A stretch of 64,000 nt of DNA. It comes from Eutreptiella sp. 'Long Island Sound 2002'. Its lineage: Eukaryota > Euglenozoa > Euglenophyceae > Eutreptiales > Eutreptiaceae. A program made the position numbers and the translations under genes. Position 1 is the first letter of the stretch. Every line of letters begins with the position of its first letter. Where the stretch lies: the NCBI GenBank assembly GCA_964036045.1, contig OZ038378.1:60301408-60365407 (forward strand). Reading direction: 5' to 3'. Under the pieces are notes generated by a model. That model was given only the letters and a program-made list of their open reading frames with translations, had not been told where the DNA came from and did not search any database. Shown piece after piece: positions 52,480 through 63,998 of the stretch.

Positions 52480-52917
52480 GGCCTCCTACGGGAAAGACGT
52501 GGGCCAGCCTCCGTGTTGCGCCCATGCCTTTGTCACTTGCTGTCGGGCGTGGCGTAGGGCGTCTTGGGGGATCGGGAGGTGCAGCGCTTGGTACCTGATG
52601 GCTGCGTTGCGCACCGCTTCCATGAAGTATGCCAAACCCTGTGTAGACAGGAGGTCCCCCCTGGCAAGCTGGGGTAGTCGGGCGAGGCGCCCTTCCAGCT
52701 TGCTTGGGAGTGCGATGCGGTGGTGCCGCGTCGCCTTTGTGACTCCCAGGGGGATTGTGGTGTCCTCCAGGTGTAGGGGTTCGCCTTTTCAGATGTGGGG
52801 GGCGGGGGTCCCGATGTCGGCTAGCCCGACCAATTTGCGGGGCTGCACCAGGAGTTGGTGGGCGGCCAGGTAGGTTGTGGTTAGCTGGAGAATGGCGGAT
52901 GCCTGTTCGGTGGTCGT

Positions 52918-54285
52918 TCATAGCCCTGCGTTCCCTGGGTCGCGGTGGCCGTTGGGCGTAGTCAGGAGGTTGTCGTCCGCGAAGTCGATGAGAGGGGACC
53001 GTAGCGGGTATGGGGCGTATCTCGGGTATACCCGTGCCAGCTTAAATGCCAGCGGGGGGGTGACGAGGAGGTGGAGGAAGGGGCGTCGGCACCACCCTGG
53101 GGGATCCCGCTGTCTGTGCCGGTCCACAGGGTAAGGCCTGCGGCTGTGATGACGGCGTAGAGCCGGGTCTGAATGTACCCGGTCATGAAGGATAGGAACG
53201 GGAGGCCCATGGCATCCCATAAGTCCGTGAGGAGCCGGTGCGGGGCATGGGGGAACGCGCCTTGGACATCGAGGGATGCTACAATCATCTCGTAGGGGTT
53301 CATGTCCAGCGCGGTGGGCTGGAGAAAGATGGCCTCGTGGGGAGACCTGCCGGCCATGGCCCTCCACATGCTGGCCAGCACGTGGGCGAACACCACCGGC
53401 GCGATTTGGCCCGGGATGAGCGTCCACACCAGCTTGACTTTGGTGGTGGCGCAGACTATGGGCCGCCAGTTTCCCGGCTGCGCCCAGTCCCCCGTCTTGT
53501 AGAGGGGGTGGACCAGGTTGGCCCACTCTGGGGGGATGGGTGTGGTGCCCGTGACGATGTCCCACAGGCGGGCTGCCAGGCGGCACTTGACGGGCAGGGT
53601 GGAGCGTTGGTACGCTTCGCCCGTAGTCCGTCGACGCCGGGCACGACCCCCTTTTTTAGGCGGTCTAGGGCGCGTTGCAGTTCTGAGATGCTGAAGGGAT
53701 CGTGTTCGATGGCGCGCCGCTGTTCCCGGTTGAAGACCTTTGGCAGATGTTTGCGGATGGTGCTTCTGGTATGGGGGTCGAGCTCGGAGAGGGCGTCCCC
53801 GTGTTGTGCCTGGAAGCTGTCCAGGACTGCCTGCAGGACAGCATCTGGGTCGTTGGTGAGGGCCCCTCGGGGGTGCACACCGCGTGGATGGTAAGGCGCC
53901 CCGTGTACTCCACAACGCGGCTGACGTACCGCAGGGACTTGTACGGCGTGTTGTTTCTGCCGTATTTTTCGCGTTCCTGGGCTGCGGCCGCTATGCGGTG
54001 GGCGTGCCATTCCTGGAACTGGTGGCGGCGGGTGGTGAGGAGTGTGCGGAGATGGGCGTTTTGGTCTCGTGCCCCTGGTGTGCTGGGGCGCAGCAGGGTG
54101 GCGAGTTCCTCTTTTGTGGTCCAGATGTCATGGACAAGCTGTTGGAGGGTGAGGTCCCGTGGTGCTCCCGTGTGGCTGGTGTCGCGCTCCATGCCGCATG
54201 CTTGTGCCGCCCGGCGCATGGTGGTGGTGGTTCTTTGCGCATCAGGGCGGCGCAAGATGGCGTGTAGGGCCCTGTTATACCTGTG
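52918..54285 (-). pseudogene. LINE reverse transcriptase, several frameshifts
   Basis: The register changes near 53880, 53600 and 53100. In order I can read: LQRALDRLKKGVVPGVDGL (the K.PG.DG entry motif), PLYKTGDWAQPGNWRPI, VASLDVQGAFPHAPHR (motif A with catalytic Asp), LWTGTDSGIPQGGADAP (motif B), and PLIDFADDNLLT (motif C, FADD). The three core motifs are all present and correctly ordered for a non-LTR RT. The scattered frame changes show a long-inactive copy. Confidence 0.85.
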
Positions 54286-55143
54286 TCAGGCGCCGTGGTC
54301 GTCCTCGGCGGGGAACGGCAGTGTGGGTGGAATGGTGTCACCTGGCAGGGTGGCCGTGGGTGGGGGTAGGTTGGGGATGATGAGGTCCATGTAGAGGGGT
54401 CGGCGGCCCGTGCTCGCGGGCGAGAGGTCCCCGTAGGTTGCCTCGTAGACGCGCACCGTGGTTGGGTCTCCGTAGCACGTGTCGATGCGGGAGGGATGGG
54501 CGCCGGCTTGGTGAGGGTCATGGGAGGGTGTGCCGGTTAGTCCTGCTGTGAGGTTGGTGAGGCCCAGTTGGTGCATGGCGTCCCAGACGGCTATGTCAGT
54601 GGCTGTGGGCGGGCCGGTGCGCCTGTCGTCAGTGGGGGCGGCGTTCAGGTCGCCTATGGTGATGGTGGGTGCCAGGAGGGAGAGGCGGCGGGACGCCAGG
54701 CTCAGGGCGTCTAGGAAGTCTTTGGTATCCTCCCTGAATGGGACGTGCGTGAGTAGCACGTTTAGCTGCCATCCGGGTCCCTCGCACTCGTACGCCCCGA
54801 GGCAACCATCCACTCCGAGGTCGGGGTGGGCATGCACCGTGACCGACGTCCTGTGGTAGAGGGGTACCCCCCGTTGCCAGTGGGTGTGATATTTGTTCCC
54901 CTCCGGGACAAGGATCGGTGCCGGTTCGGGCTGGTCTGCTCTGCGGAGGGATTGTTCCCGGAGCCCAAGGAGGTCTGCGCCTTGGGGGTGTTGCCCGGGC
55001 ATGGCTTGCAGTGTGGCGCCCTTGGTGGGGTCGTGGGTGACCGCTGGTTTGTTGACGATGTTGATGCGGGCGTTGGCCTCCGTAGGCGCCGGTTGCTGGG
55101 GACCGGTAGTTGTGGCGGTGGGCCATGTCCGGCCCGGGCCCCG
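54286..55143 (-). pseudogene. LINE AP-endonuclease domain
   Basis: In the register after the TGA at 55144, the frame reads ANARINIVNKPAVTHDPTKG and later LNVLLTHVPFREDTKDFLD, TITIGDLNAAPTDDRR, PSRIDTCYGDP and STGRRPLYMDLII. These match the order of AP-endonuclease motifs in LINEs (LLNVHFP-like, GDLNA, SRID, and the terminal HRPV-like segment, where the expected His reads R). Such enzymes nick the target DNA to prime reverse transcription. The frame ends with TGA at 54286-54288 and continues in the same register (HRYNRALHAILRRPD). Confidence 0.8.
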
Positions 55144-55878
55144 TCAGGCGTCGAGGAGGTCGATGACACCCTGAGCTGTGGGCGCCTTGCGGTTCCGCTT
55201 CTGGGTCTGAGGTAGGGGCCATGCATTGTGGACCTCGCCCGTATCCTCGGTGCTTGTGAGGTGCTCTGTGTTGGGGGTGCACAGCTGCATGGAGACCATC
55301 TCACGACCGTTTCGGTGTCGCCAGAGTTCGATGGTGCGCCACACCTTCTTGTCGTTGGGGGTGGCTGGGTCCCACTTGACGTGGATCTTGAACCCTTGGT
55401 GGTCCCCCGTGACGTGGTACCGGTGCTTGACCTCACCTGCGGCCCATATCCACGTGGAGGGGCCAGCGGCCGTGGCGGATTCGAAGGGCAGCTGCACTCA
55501 GATACCTATGGCATACTCGGGATACAGGGCGCTGGCTTCCTCTGCGGTCCAACGTTTCGGCTTGGCTTTTGGCTTAGGTGCAGGTTTGGCCTGTGTGGGG
55601 GCTTTGCGCTTCTTCGCACCTTGGCGGCGCTGGGCATTGGGCCGTACTTGTTGAGGAGGCGCGCCCTGGGGCTGTTGTACAGGTGCGTGGCGCGGTGCAA
55701 ACACGGGGTGTGCACAGGTGGCGGGGACGTCGGGCTTGGACGTGGGGAAGGTGTCCTTCAGTTGGAACACTTGCTTGGTCATGATGCCAAGCGTCTCCTC
55801 AGCCTCCTGCAGGGCGTCAGGCGGGTCTGTGGGCCAGGTGAGGAGCCGGTGCCCGGTGCCTGCCCCGTGGCGGCGCAT
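55144..55878 (-). pseudogene. LINE ORF1-like region, two pieces separated by TGA
   Basis: Two frames in the same register (55498-55878 and 55144-55497) are separated by TGA at 55498-55500. The first is Ala/Pro/Lys-rich and basic (KKRKAPTQAKPAPKPKAKPK), as expected for an RNA-binding ORF1 tail. The second (VKHRYHVTGDHQGFKIHVKW, ELWRHRNGREMVSMQLC) looks like a small beta-rich domain of unknown family. A further TGA (55144-55146) separates this from the endonuclease in the same register. Confidence 0.5.
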
Positions 55879-55950
55879 GTGGGCTGTGTAGCGGGTGGCG
55901 TGGCGTGTCCACGCTGGGGTGCGTTGTGCGGGGGGGGGGGGGGGCCTGGC

Positions 55951-56477
55951 GCCCCCTGCCTAGAAACTGATTTGTCCCCATTTTGCGCTACCATGCATGT
56001 CATCCTTCATCGCACGGCCGTGAAGGCAAGTGTTTGACAAGTGACGCATTCCACTCTCTTCTGGATTGCATTTCACTCGTTTTGTTCCGTAAGGTCACTC
56101 ATTTATTGCTTTTAACTTTGCAAATGTTATATTTCATGCTTATTACCTTGCTTCCATATTGCAGAGGGTTGCTCAAGGCTCAAAATGCAATATTGTTGGT
56201 AATTCATCTGCCCTACATTGCTCCATGAGCACCTTTTGCTCAATATACCGAGAGCATTGCATCGCAGCCAAGAACAATACATTCGTATTTATTCGGCTTT
56301 GGTTGGAGTACTGCAAGTTAGGCGCAATGAATCTCTTTTCCAGACTTTGCGATCATTGATTCAAGTGATTTGGTCTAAAGAGCCAGTTTCTCCTCCAATT
56401 TGTTATCGAACCACTTCAGGTACGTTAACCTTCGTTGACTTTCGCTAGATTGCCTGGTACAGACTCAATTAACGATA
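55951..56477. other. AT-rich DNA between LINE and right inverted-repeat arm
   Basis: Its composition contrasts with the LINE. No gene or repeat partner is seen in the window. It may be the continuation of the element in the right arm, lost on the left side. Confidence 0.5.
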
Positions 56478-57335
56478 AAACCAGACCGAGTGGTCAGGAG
56501 CAGAGATCGCAGTGGCATGGGCAGCAACATTGCTTGGCACAGAAGACATAACGATAGTGTTGACTGAATACTATCCTGCAAACAGATATGATACACATAG
56601 CCAATGAAATACCTGATATGCACATATGAGAAATCCACCCTATCATCCACTAATTGATATAACTACCAAACATCCAAGATTGCCTTATCTATCCCACATC
56701 CTATGTTCCTAACAAGAAAATGAAATATAATATACCCTATCCCATATATATCCCATACATAGGGCCATAAAATGATCCCTTAAGGGTAAATTGTTAGGGT
56801 AGGGTTGTGACCTGCTGCACCCCCCCACTTAAAACGACTGCCATGGGCAGGAAGTATATGCCCAAGAGGAACGTAGCAGTCACAATCAGCAGCAAATGGC
56901 AGGTTAGCAGGATTCCCTTCCATAGGGAATCGAACCTACGCAGGCATTCTCGGAGCCGGCCTCACGGCCGCTGAAGTAGCTCCGATCGGTGGGAATCGAA
57001 CCACCGCCAAAATCGGTAAATCCATCAGCTGGATCTGGCAGATCCCGCAATAAGTAATAGGCGAAATCGCGAGCTGTTCGGCGCAGAGTCTGGTCCCCGC
57101 GTGTCGCATAAGGCACTGTGGGGTCCAGCAGGTACAAATTGGTATCTTTACCCGGAATTGAAACTAAAGGCAAAGTGAAATCACACTTTTCAACAAATCC
57201 GAAGGTAATGGTACATGCAAAACGGCGCGACGCAACAGTGCCAAAATTTTACTTTTGACAAAGAAAGGCCAGCAACAGGGACGGGACACACTGACAGTAG
57301 CTGAGGACTGCGCCTGCGGCAGGGAGCACGTGGGA
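56478..57335 (-). repeat. Right arm of large inverted repeat flanking the LINE
   Basis: This is the reverse complement of 48928-49782. It also carries an 89-codon minus-strand frame (56904-57173, starting VSIPGKDTNLYLLDP) that is eroded in the left arm, so this arm is the better-preserved copy. The frame is probably the C-terminus of an element protein. I do not recognise it. Confidence 0.85.
56560..56819 (-). mobile_element. Candidate LTR start after polypurine tract (right arm)
   Basis: On the minus strand AAGTGGGGGGG is followed by TGCAGCAGGTCAC at 56819, matching the left arm. The gag-like frame after it also starts MSSVPSN and ends a few codons beyond the inverted-repeat border. The end of the LTR is approximate. 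Confidence 0.35.
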
Positions 57336-59320
57336 TGGTAGAGATAGAGGTCAGGGAAACAAACACAAAGGACACCACAAAACCTGATGGCCTTTGGCCA
57401 GGGGACTGTTACCACGGGGGGCTAACGGTCCTGTCCTGTAGTGCAACGCGGGGCAACCGTGATAACAGTCCCTACAGCCACCACAGCCCTTTTTTCACAC
57501 CCTGGAACAGTGAACACTGCGATTTTGTCATACTGTTGCCTTGCGATGCATTACTGTCTTGTGCCTGCATCTGTCTTGTGCATGCTTAGGCCACTTAACA
57601 AACACGGCCACGATGGCCCACCGTGCGCGCGGTAGCTCACTAATTAGAGGAAAGAGGCCACGATGGCCTCAGGGTAAGTACCACCAACACTAGGCGGAAA
57701 AAACAACACGGGTACGATGCCCAGACCTTCCACCTTCATGCTTCGGACAGTTTATGAGAGCTTGATGTGCTTGATGTTGCTTGATGTGCTTGTTCAACGC
57801 TTGTAATAACGAATGAGCTCCTGCTTGTAAGATGTAAGCTTGCTTGCTCACTTGCTTGTAAATTCTCAGACAAGGCCTAGCCAAAGGCCCACTTGGAAAC
57901 TGACCTGACACACAACAAAGATGAATATGTGGGGTATCGGAGGAGTGGAACGGAATGAGGAGAATGGATCGTGGAGTCCCAGAAACCAGCCACGGTTTTG
58001 GCTGAATGCTACGGGCACGGCTCAGCCAAGGGCCGTGTCCGTGTGGATGTTTAATTTAGCATGCGTGTCACAGGTGATGCACCACCTAGAGGGTAAAGGA
58101 GGAGGTACGGAGATGGGATGAGGGTGTGAGTAGACACACTTAAAAAGACAAACCTCATAACCATATAATAATAACCTGACCCCACTTCTAACCCTCCACC
58201 TAGAAGCCATATTACCTATATATATCACATATACACATAATAGAGCGATGCACGGTGACAAACACAAGACATACTGGTGCGCGCACACCCATTGGCAGGG
58301 CCCGGAGGAACGCTTCTGCCCGGAGGGCATCACAGGATGTGGGTTTGGCAGTGGCAGCCTTGGGGCACATGTCTTCACACGCCCACACAAACAAAATCTC
58401 CCACAAACCACTCACGTTCATACAACAAACGGTAAACATACTCACAAGCAAACACGTGTATCGATTTTGCACCTTGTTGCTTGGTGTTCGTGTGTGTCTT
58501 GGGGGCGTGCGTATAGACACTTAGGTTAGCTTGAGTGTTACCTTTGTCGGTGGGTGTGTTAGCGGGCAGTAAGGCAGGGGGTCACCTCCGTGCGCCAACC
58601 CTTGGAGGTTGCCCGTACTGTCCCGCTGGTATATCAGCCCACCCAGCTCCCCGGGGGCACCATGACACGCCCCGAAGGAGCCTTTTACTCCCCCTACCCC
58701 CATACACCGTGTATGACGGTGCATGTTTACACCTCGGTGTGTAAACTTGCTACGGTGTACACGGTGACAAAACCCAAAGGTAGGTAAACCTAGGTCTTGC
58801 TTGATCGGGGGGCGGGTGATAACCCACGTAATAGGTACCCATATACTCCCGTAGCTAAAATATGCGCATGCACACAAACGCACGAGATCAAACAGACACG
58901 GAGCACACCCGATTTTGGTGTCTCACGGAGAGGGAGGTCCGTGTGTGTTGTGTAAACCCACGTCCACGCATGGGCCTCCACAAAAAAAATGCCACGCCCA
59001 TATCCCAACCCGTTTGGTTGGGCGTTGGGATAGAGGACCCCTCGGGTGTTGTGGAAATCCAAGCCCACTCGCGGATAACTCTAGAGAAAATATCACCATA
59101 CATATCCTCTCATAAACATATGCATGTGCACACTCGTCCTTTTCTTCATGTTGTTTGTTCGCTCTCGTTGCAGGCAGGAATATCCCCCGTGAAATTCATC
59201 AAAGACTTGAAGAAAACACCCAGCCAGCATGCGGCCCGATGCAATGGCAATGGAGGGTACCCACTCCCAACCCGGGCACGCATAGCGACCGGGGATAAAT
59301 ACGCAGGCGGCAGAGATGGC
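57336..59320 (-). other. 3' tail of minus-strand gypsy copy
   Basis: This corresponds to 15817-17490 in reverse. The inverted repeat GTTTACAC/GTGTAAAC is conserved near 58728-58746 with a different loop. Near 57420-57590 it carries sequence not seen in the plus-strand tails. No gene is supported. Confidence 0.5.
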
Positions 59321-60180
59321 TCAAATCCGCAACGCCATTCCCTTTAAAGACCCCACCCACTCATGGAGTGACGGGGCAAAGGCACCTATTGCAATTAATA
59401 TTACAATACTTGTGTGTAGAGGACGACCCCTCCCTCTAGTCTTAAGTCCTCGCCGTATGTAGTGGCAATTTTGCACGCCACAAAAGGTTTTCCACGTAAT
59501 GTGAGCCACACGAGTACTTTGTACCTTGTATACCCTACCGTCGTGTGGACAAGGGCAAAGCGGTGGAAAACCATCACGCCCAACAGAAAAAAAGAAAATG
59601 GGTTGTACCCGCCAACCCAACGAAGTTTTCAAGCCTTCGCCATTTTGAGCAAATGTTTCAGCTCGTTGGCTTGGGTCACGGGTCAGAGACGGTCGTGGAG
59701 TCGTGGTTTAGGTACGGGGGAGCACTCCGAAACCTTGAAAGCACCACCATGCGCACAAACCGGTAGAGTCTTCGGGAAGTGCCTGCCACGTTGTTAGCAC
59801 CCTTGACGGGGGGCGTCATCGTGGGCAGGACTTTGTCCTGGTGGTGGTAGGAGCGCTCCAGTAAGACCGAAGGATAGGGGTTAGAATGGCATTAACACCC
59901 CCGAAAGAACACGTCCCACTTCCGCCCCAGGCTTTATGCCACGCCACCCCACCCCAAGGACTCTCAAGCCTTTGGCGGTGAGAGAGGTAGACGGTGGAAT
60001 AAACATGCGGTACCCACCGCCTTGCTCCGGTGGGGATTTTTGTAACCGAGGAGCGCGCCGTGCATGCACGTTATCTTCATATTCTTTTCTGTCTCCCACC
60101 GCTTCTCGCTCTCTGCTCCCTTCCCAAAGCAATATTATATCCCCATATTGGTTAGGGTTTTCTTTTCGTGGCACGCTCAT
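59321..60180 (-). pseudogene. Conserved downstream ORF region (minus copy)
   Basis: An open frame of 99 codons (59881-60180) starts at the ATG equivalent to the ATGA overlap (MSVPRKENPNQYGD) and ends at LMPF, where AAA became TAA. A second frame (59321-59632) reads GWRVQPIFFFSVGRDGF, CPCPHDG, THITWK-type TRVAHITWKTFCGVQNC, then IGAFAPSLHEWVGS. It passes TGG where element 1 has TGA. This is the best guide to the true frame of the unknown downstream protein. Confidence 0.4.
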
Positions 60181-60214
60181 GAGTGCCGTCCACCAGGGTG
60201 GGCCAGAAGGTCAA

Positions 60215-60829
60215 TCATTTGGGTGAGATTCCGTTTCTGCAAGTAATCTCTCCAACCATTATTGTAGGACGGTAAGAAGATTCAACGGGTTCCTCGCTAT
60301 CCAAATCCTTGGTATAACCCTCCCAGCGCACCTTGAAGAGAAGTCTCTTGCGGTGAGTACGGTGACCCAATATTTTCTTGACATTATAGGTGTCCTCCTC
60401 AAACTCGGAGGGCACTCTAGCAACCTCCTCCGTGTAATTTAGAGGCACGGGGGAGCGAGGGGAGTTGACCGTCTTCATTAAGCAATCAACATGGACGTCA
60501 ACTAACCTCCGTTGGTCCACTTGAATAACATAGAGGTTGTGAGCCTTCTTGGCGGCAACCTCATAGGGTCCATCCCAATAGGGGCAAGTCTTATCGCCAA
60601 GATGTTTGCGTTGGCGATGGACCCATACACGTTCCCTTTTTGAAAAATTGGGGGATATCCTCCTCCTCTTATTATACTTATGAGCCATTGTCTCTTGCAC
60701 TTGAATCATAGCCCTACGTGCAAGAGCAATAAGCTCCTCACGCTGCTGGAAGTAGTGAGCGGCGTCTTGGGCAACCCCCTTAGGCTCAGCAAGAGGGGGC
60801 CCCTTAGTACGGTTGTGTTTACCAAACAC
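60215..60829 (-). pseudogene. pol: Integrase C-terminal part and chromodomain of minus-strand gypsy copy
   Basis: This is a 204-codon frame that reads through CPYWDGPYEV, with TGG where the four plus-strand copies have TAG. The chromodomain is YNVKKILGHRTHRK, KVRWEGYTKDLD, with Y/W/Y kept. A one-base shift near 60282 changes EEPVEAFLPSYN to EEPVESSYRPTI, so the C-terminus is altered. Confidence 0.85.
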
Positions 60830-60871
60830 AATCTCGTTAGGCGTACAACCTGAAGGACCTGTAGTCTCATG

Positions 60872-61625
60872 TCACGCTCGTACAACGGCGGGCAAAGCCT
60901 CCACCCAATTAGTGCCCCTCTTCAAGGTAAGGGCTTTAGCAACAGCACGCCTTAGCTGCTTGCCAGTATTTTCAGCTTTGCCATTACCTTGGTGCCTACC
61001 CGCGAGACACATAGTCGAGCGGGCACCAATCTTAGAACAAAGGGTTTGGAAACATTGGCTCACAAATTGTGGCCCGCGGTTGGAGCATATGTCACGAGGA
61101 GCTCCGAACCTATCAACCCAGCGCTCCATTACCAAATGGGCCGCTCTTTTACCCGTTAGCCTTTCATCCTTGTCTTCATGACTGGGTTTAGGAATAGGGA
61201 TCGCGATGAGGTAGCCGGAAAGCCGGCAAACACATAGGAGCATTCAGTCATACACCTCTCCAGCATGGGAGGTTGAAGGGTAGTGAAACACATCAAGCGC
61301 TATGGAGTCCATGGGCTCCATAGGTATAGGCATAGGGGTCATGTACCCTTGCTTGCGCTTGGTGTCATGCGTGAATGGCACATGAGGGACACGTTTGACA
61401 TTGCAGTTCCACTGCTTTGTACAACCCCTCACCTTCCACGCCATGGTTAATTTCTTTCCAGTGTTTTTCCACATTGGAGGTAGTTAAGTGAATTGCATCG
61501 TGGTATTCGGCCACCAAACGATGCACTAGCGGCGTAGGAACACACCACCGTCCATTACGGACGAGCTTGTTATCCACCAACCTCACTCCATCTTGGAAGC
61601 TCCCATTCAAGGCATCTTGCCACAT
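60872..61625 (-). pseudogene. pol: Integrase of minus-strand gypsy copy, catalytic Asp changed to Asn
   Basis: There are three pieces: 61365-61625 (zinc-binding part, EYHDAIHL, CQTCPSC), 61244-61474 in another register (MDSIALDVFHYP, first Asp), and 60872-61243 (core). The second catalytic Asp is Asn (ICSNRGPQF for ICSDRGPQF), while the Glu is intact (GNGKAENTG). Stops occur at 61244 and 60872, plus a frameshift near 61370. Confidence 0.88.
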
Positions 61626-61631
61626 TTTTGC

Positions 61632-62819
61632 TTAGCATTGACAATTTGGGTAGTGTTTAGCCCATTTTATCTCAAACACATTGGGAGCATCCTCCCCTTG
61701 TGTGGGAGTTCCTTTCTTGTGGGACTTCCAAGATCTTTTTATGATGACAATTCGCTTCAGTCTCCGAAGCTTTCTTTTTTGCTTTGTCCCCCCCCCCACT
61801 GGAGCCGAAGCCAGAGGGGGTCGATCACACGCGGTTGCCCCTTGAGCCCGAGGCGCCGCATTAGAGCTAGTAACAACGGACGCCACAACGGCACTAAATA
61901 CAAGGGGGCGGGCGAGAAGTTCCTCCTTCTCGGCCGCCATCATGCCCCGCACATCGCCGGCCGCTTGGGCCGTCCCATACATGGACACATCACCCAACGC
62001 CGGGTTAGCAGGGTAAGCCCAACGGGACAAGAAATCACCCACGGGGTTCACGGGCCCCGGAGTGTAAACCACATGGAGGTCGAATTTGGAGAACAACTCA
62101 TGGCAACGTGCTTGGCGCGGAGAGGGACCCCTCACGGTTTTGAGGTCCTCCTTAGCCCTATTTTCAAGGCTACGGTGGTCCGTACAGACCTCCACACGCT
62201 TGTTCCCCACCCAACCATGCCATTTCAAAAGCGCCGCCACTATGGCGTAGCATTGTTGCTCCCGGGGCCTCTGATTCAATTGCCTGCCTGACAACGTACG
62301 GGTGAAAAAGGCAAGGGGGCGCAGAGCACCATCGGGACCTTGCTGTTGTAGGGCCGCCCCCACCGCCCAATCACTAGCGTCCGGGGTGAGGACAAAGTCC
62401 TTATCCCAATCGGCTAGTTGGAGGGGAACAATATCCGTAATAGCACGCTTGAGGCTCAAAAAAACCTCGTTAGCCGAAGCATTCCATGTTAGGCCTATCT
62501 TTTTCCATTCCTTATGCTTAGGCAAATTCTTCAACATCTCAATCAAAGGAGCAGCTATGGAGGCGTAGTTTCGGACATAGCCCGAAAAATAGTTGGCGAG
62601 CCCCAAGAACCCCCGGAGCTCCCGAACATTATCCGGCTTTTCCCAACGTTGAAGCGCCAACATTTTCCCTGGCGCCGGCCGACGTGTGCCATTTTCCAAC
62701 ACACGGCCACAAAACTCAACCGAACGAACAAAGAAATCGGTGTTGCGAACCGAAGCAACCAACTTTCCTTGTCTTAGCCTATCCAACACCGCACGCACAT
62801 GGCGGTCGTGGTTAGCCAA
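61632..62819 (-). pseudogene. pol: RT thumb, RNase H and spacer of minus-strand gypsy copy
   Basis: This is a 395-codon open frame. It runs through GFLGLANYFSGYVRNYASIAAPLIEML without the shift seen in element 1, then RNase H: TPDASDWAVGAALQQQ (Asp kept), PREQQCYAIVAAL (the Glu of REKECYAIV is Gln), CTDHRSLEN (Asp kept). It continues into NVFEIKWAKHYPNC and ends there with TAA. The uninterrupted passage proves that the RT/RNase H shift of element 1 is a mutation and not programmed frameshifting. The Glu-to-Gln change would inactivate RNase H. Confidence 0.88.
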
Positions 62820-63538
62820 TAGCTCCTCCTCCTCTCACCGGAGGAACCAATAATAATATCATCAATATATACGTCCGCACAATCCAAACCCTGTAAAACA
62901 TGGTCCATGACCCGTTGAAACATAGCGGGCCCATTCTTGATACCCATAGGCATAACACGCCATTGGTATCTCTTACCCGCCAAATTCATGGCGGTCTTAG
63001 CCCGGGACTCAGGGTGAAGGGGAATTCGATAAAACCCTTTACTCGAGTCCACAATAGTGAAAACTTTGTGTTTGGATTAATTTTCGAACAAGTTTTCAAG
63101 GAGGGGGAGATGGTGTGCATCGGGCAAGGTAGCCTCATTTAGTTGGCGATAGTCCACAACGAGGCGCCATTTTCCCTTCTCTTTCCTGGGCACAATGAAA
63201 CCGTTGGACGCCCACTCGGAGGCAGGACACGGCTCAATCCATCCGCGAGCCAAAAAGTCCTCCACTATTTCTTGCTCAGCCGCGGCACGCTCCCCCACCA
63301 ACCGTATAGGCTTCACGGACTTGGGTTTGGCGTTCGGGTATAGGTCAAGTTTAGCAAACCCCAACCGCTCCGTACCACAGACCTTAGGGTGTTCCTGGCC
63401 CGGGCGGAGACCAATCTCCCCGCTAAAAGCATCCCGCTCATAGTCCGCAAGGATGCGTTTCCTCATGAGCTCCACCTCCGGAGACACAATAGGCTCCTGG
63501 GTGGTGACAACGTCACCAACAGGGGAAGCCGCCAACAA
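62774..63538 (-). pseudogene. pol: Reverse transcriptase of minus-strand gypsy copy
   Basis: RT motifs run WRLVVDYRQLNEAT, then TAA at 63077-63079 in place of CAA, then FTIVDSSKGFYRIPL, MPMGIKNGPAMFQRVMD and the active site YIDDI. A one-base loss near 62836 (GAGAGGAGG for GAGACGGAGG) shifts the frame after SSGE. Both lesions are absent from the plus-strand copies. Confidence 0.85.
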
Positions 63539-63551
63539 TCGTGTGGCGCCT

Positions 63552-63998
63552 TTAGTTTTTGGTAGCGCTTAACGGTAGTGGGCCCCGGACCCAATAACTC
63601 TTTTTCAATTTTCGCAATGCGTGAACGCACGAATTCTTGTGCCTCCAAATCCTCGGGGGAGGGTCAAGGGTAACAGGCGCGAGGAGCTTTTTATGGGTCG
63701 CCTGATATGTGAGGTTGCGCAACGAAGCAAAATTGTTGGCCACCCTTTCATCGTCCGACTCTTCCTCCGAGGTCATGCCCAGCTCGTCATCCGTATCCGG
63801 GTTAGAGACGGCTGGTGCCAAAACGGAGGCCACATGATATTCAGTGGCTGCCAAATTTTCCTCCGCAATACCACCGTCCACGTATAGTGCCACCGTAGAA
63901 CAACCCCGTTGAGGAAGGGGTTTGAGGTGGTCATTTTGATAGACACGGGCTTTAGTCTCCGCACCAGGAAGGTGGTACCCTTGCAAAGTAATTTCCAT
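63552..63998 (-). pseudogene. pol: End of Dam/DIRS-like domain and acidic linker (minus copy)
   Basis: It opens at the window edge with MEITLQGYHLPG, the end of the Dam/DIRS-like domain, followed by YVDGGIAEENLAATEYHVAS and the acidic MTSEEESDDE. A single-base shift near 63660 moves the frame from LDP(T)PEDLEAH to PPRIWRHKN. Confidence 0.75.

Larger units (their letters stand above)
49783..55950 (-). mobile_element. Decayed APE-type LINE (endonuclease, RT, RNase H, zinc finger)
   Basis: Minus-strand frames give, from right to left, an ORF1-like part, an AP-endonuclease domain, a non-LTR RT, an RNase H and a C-terminal zinc-finger-like motif. The APE-RT-RNase H order fits the I-type group of LINEs. 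The whole is GC-rich and has many frame changes and stops. The 3' end abuts the left inverted-repeat arm at 49783 without a poly(A)/poly(T) tract, and no target duplication is recognisable. A run of 15 G (55930-55944) marks the 5' side. Confidence 0.85.
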
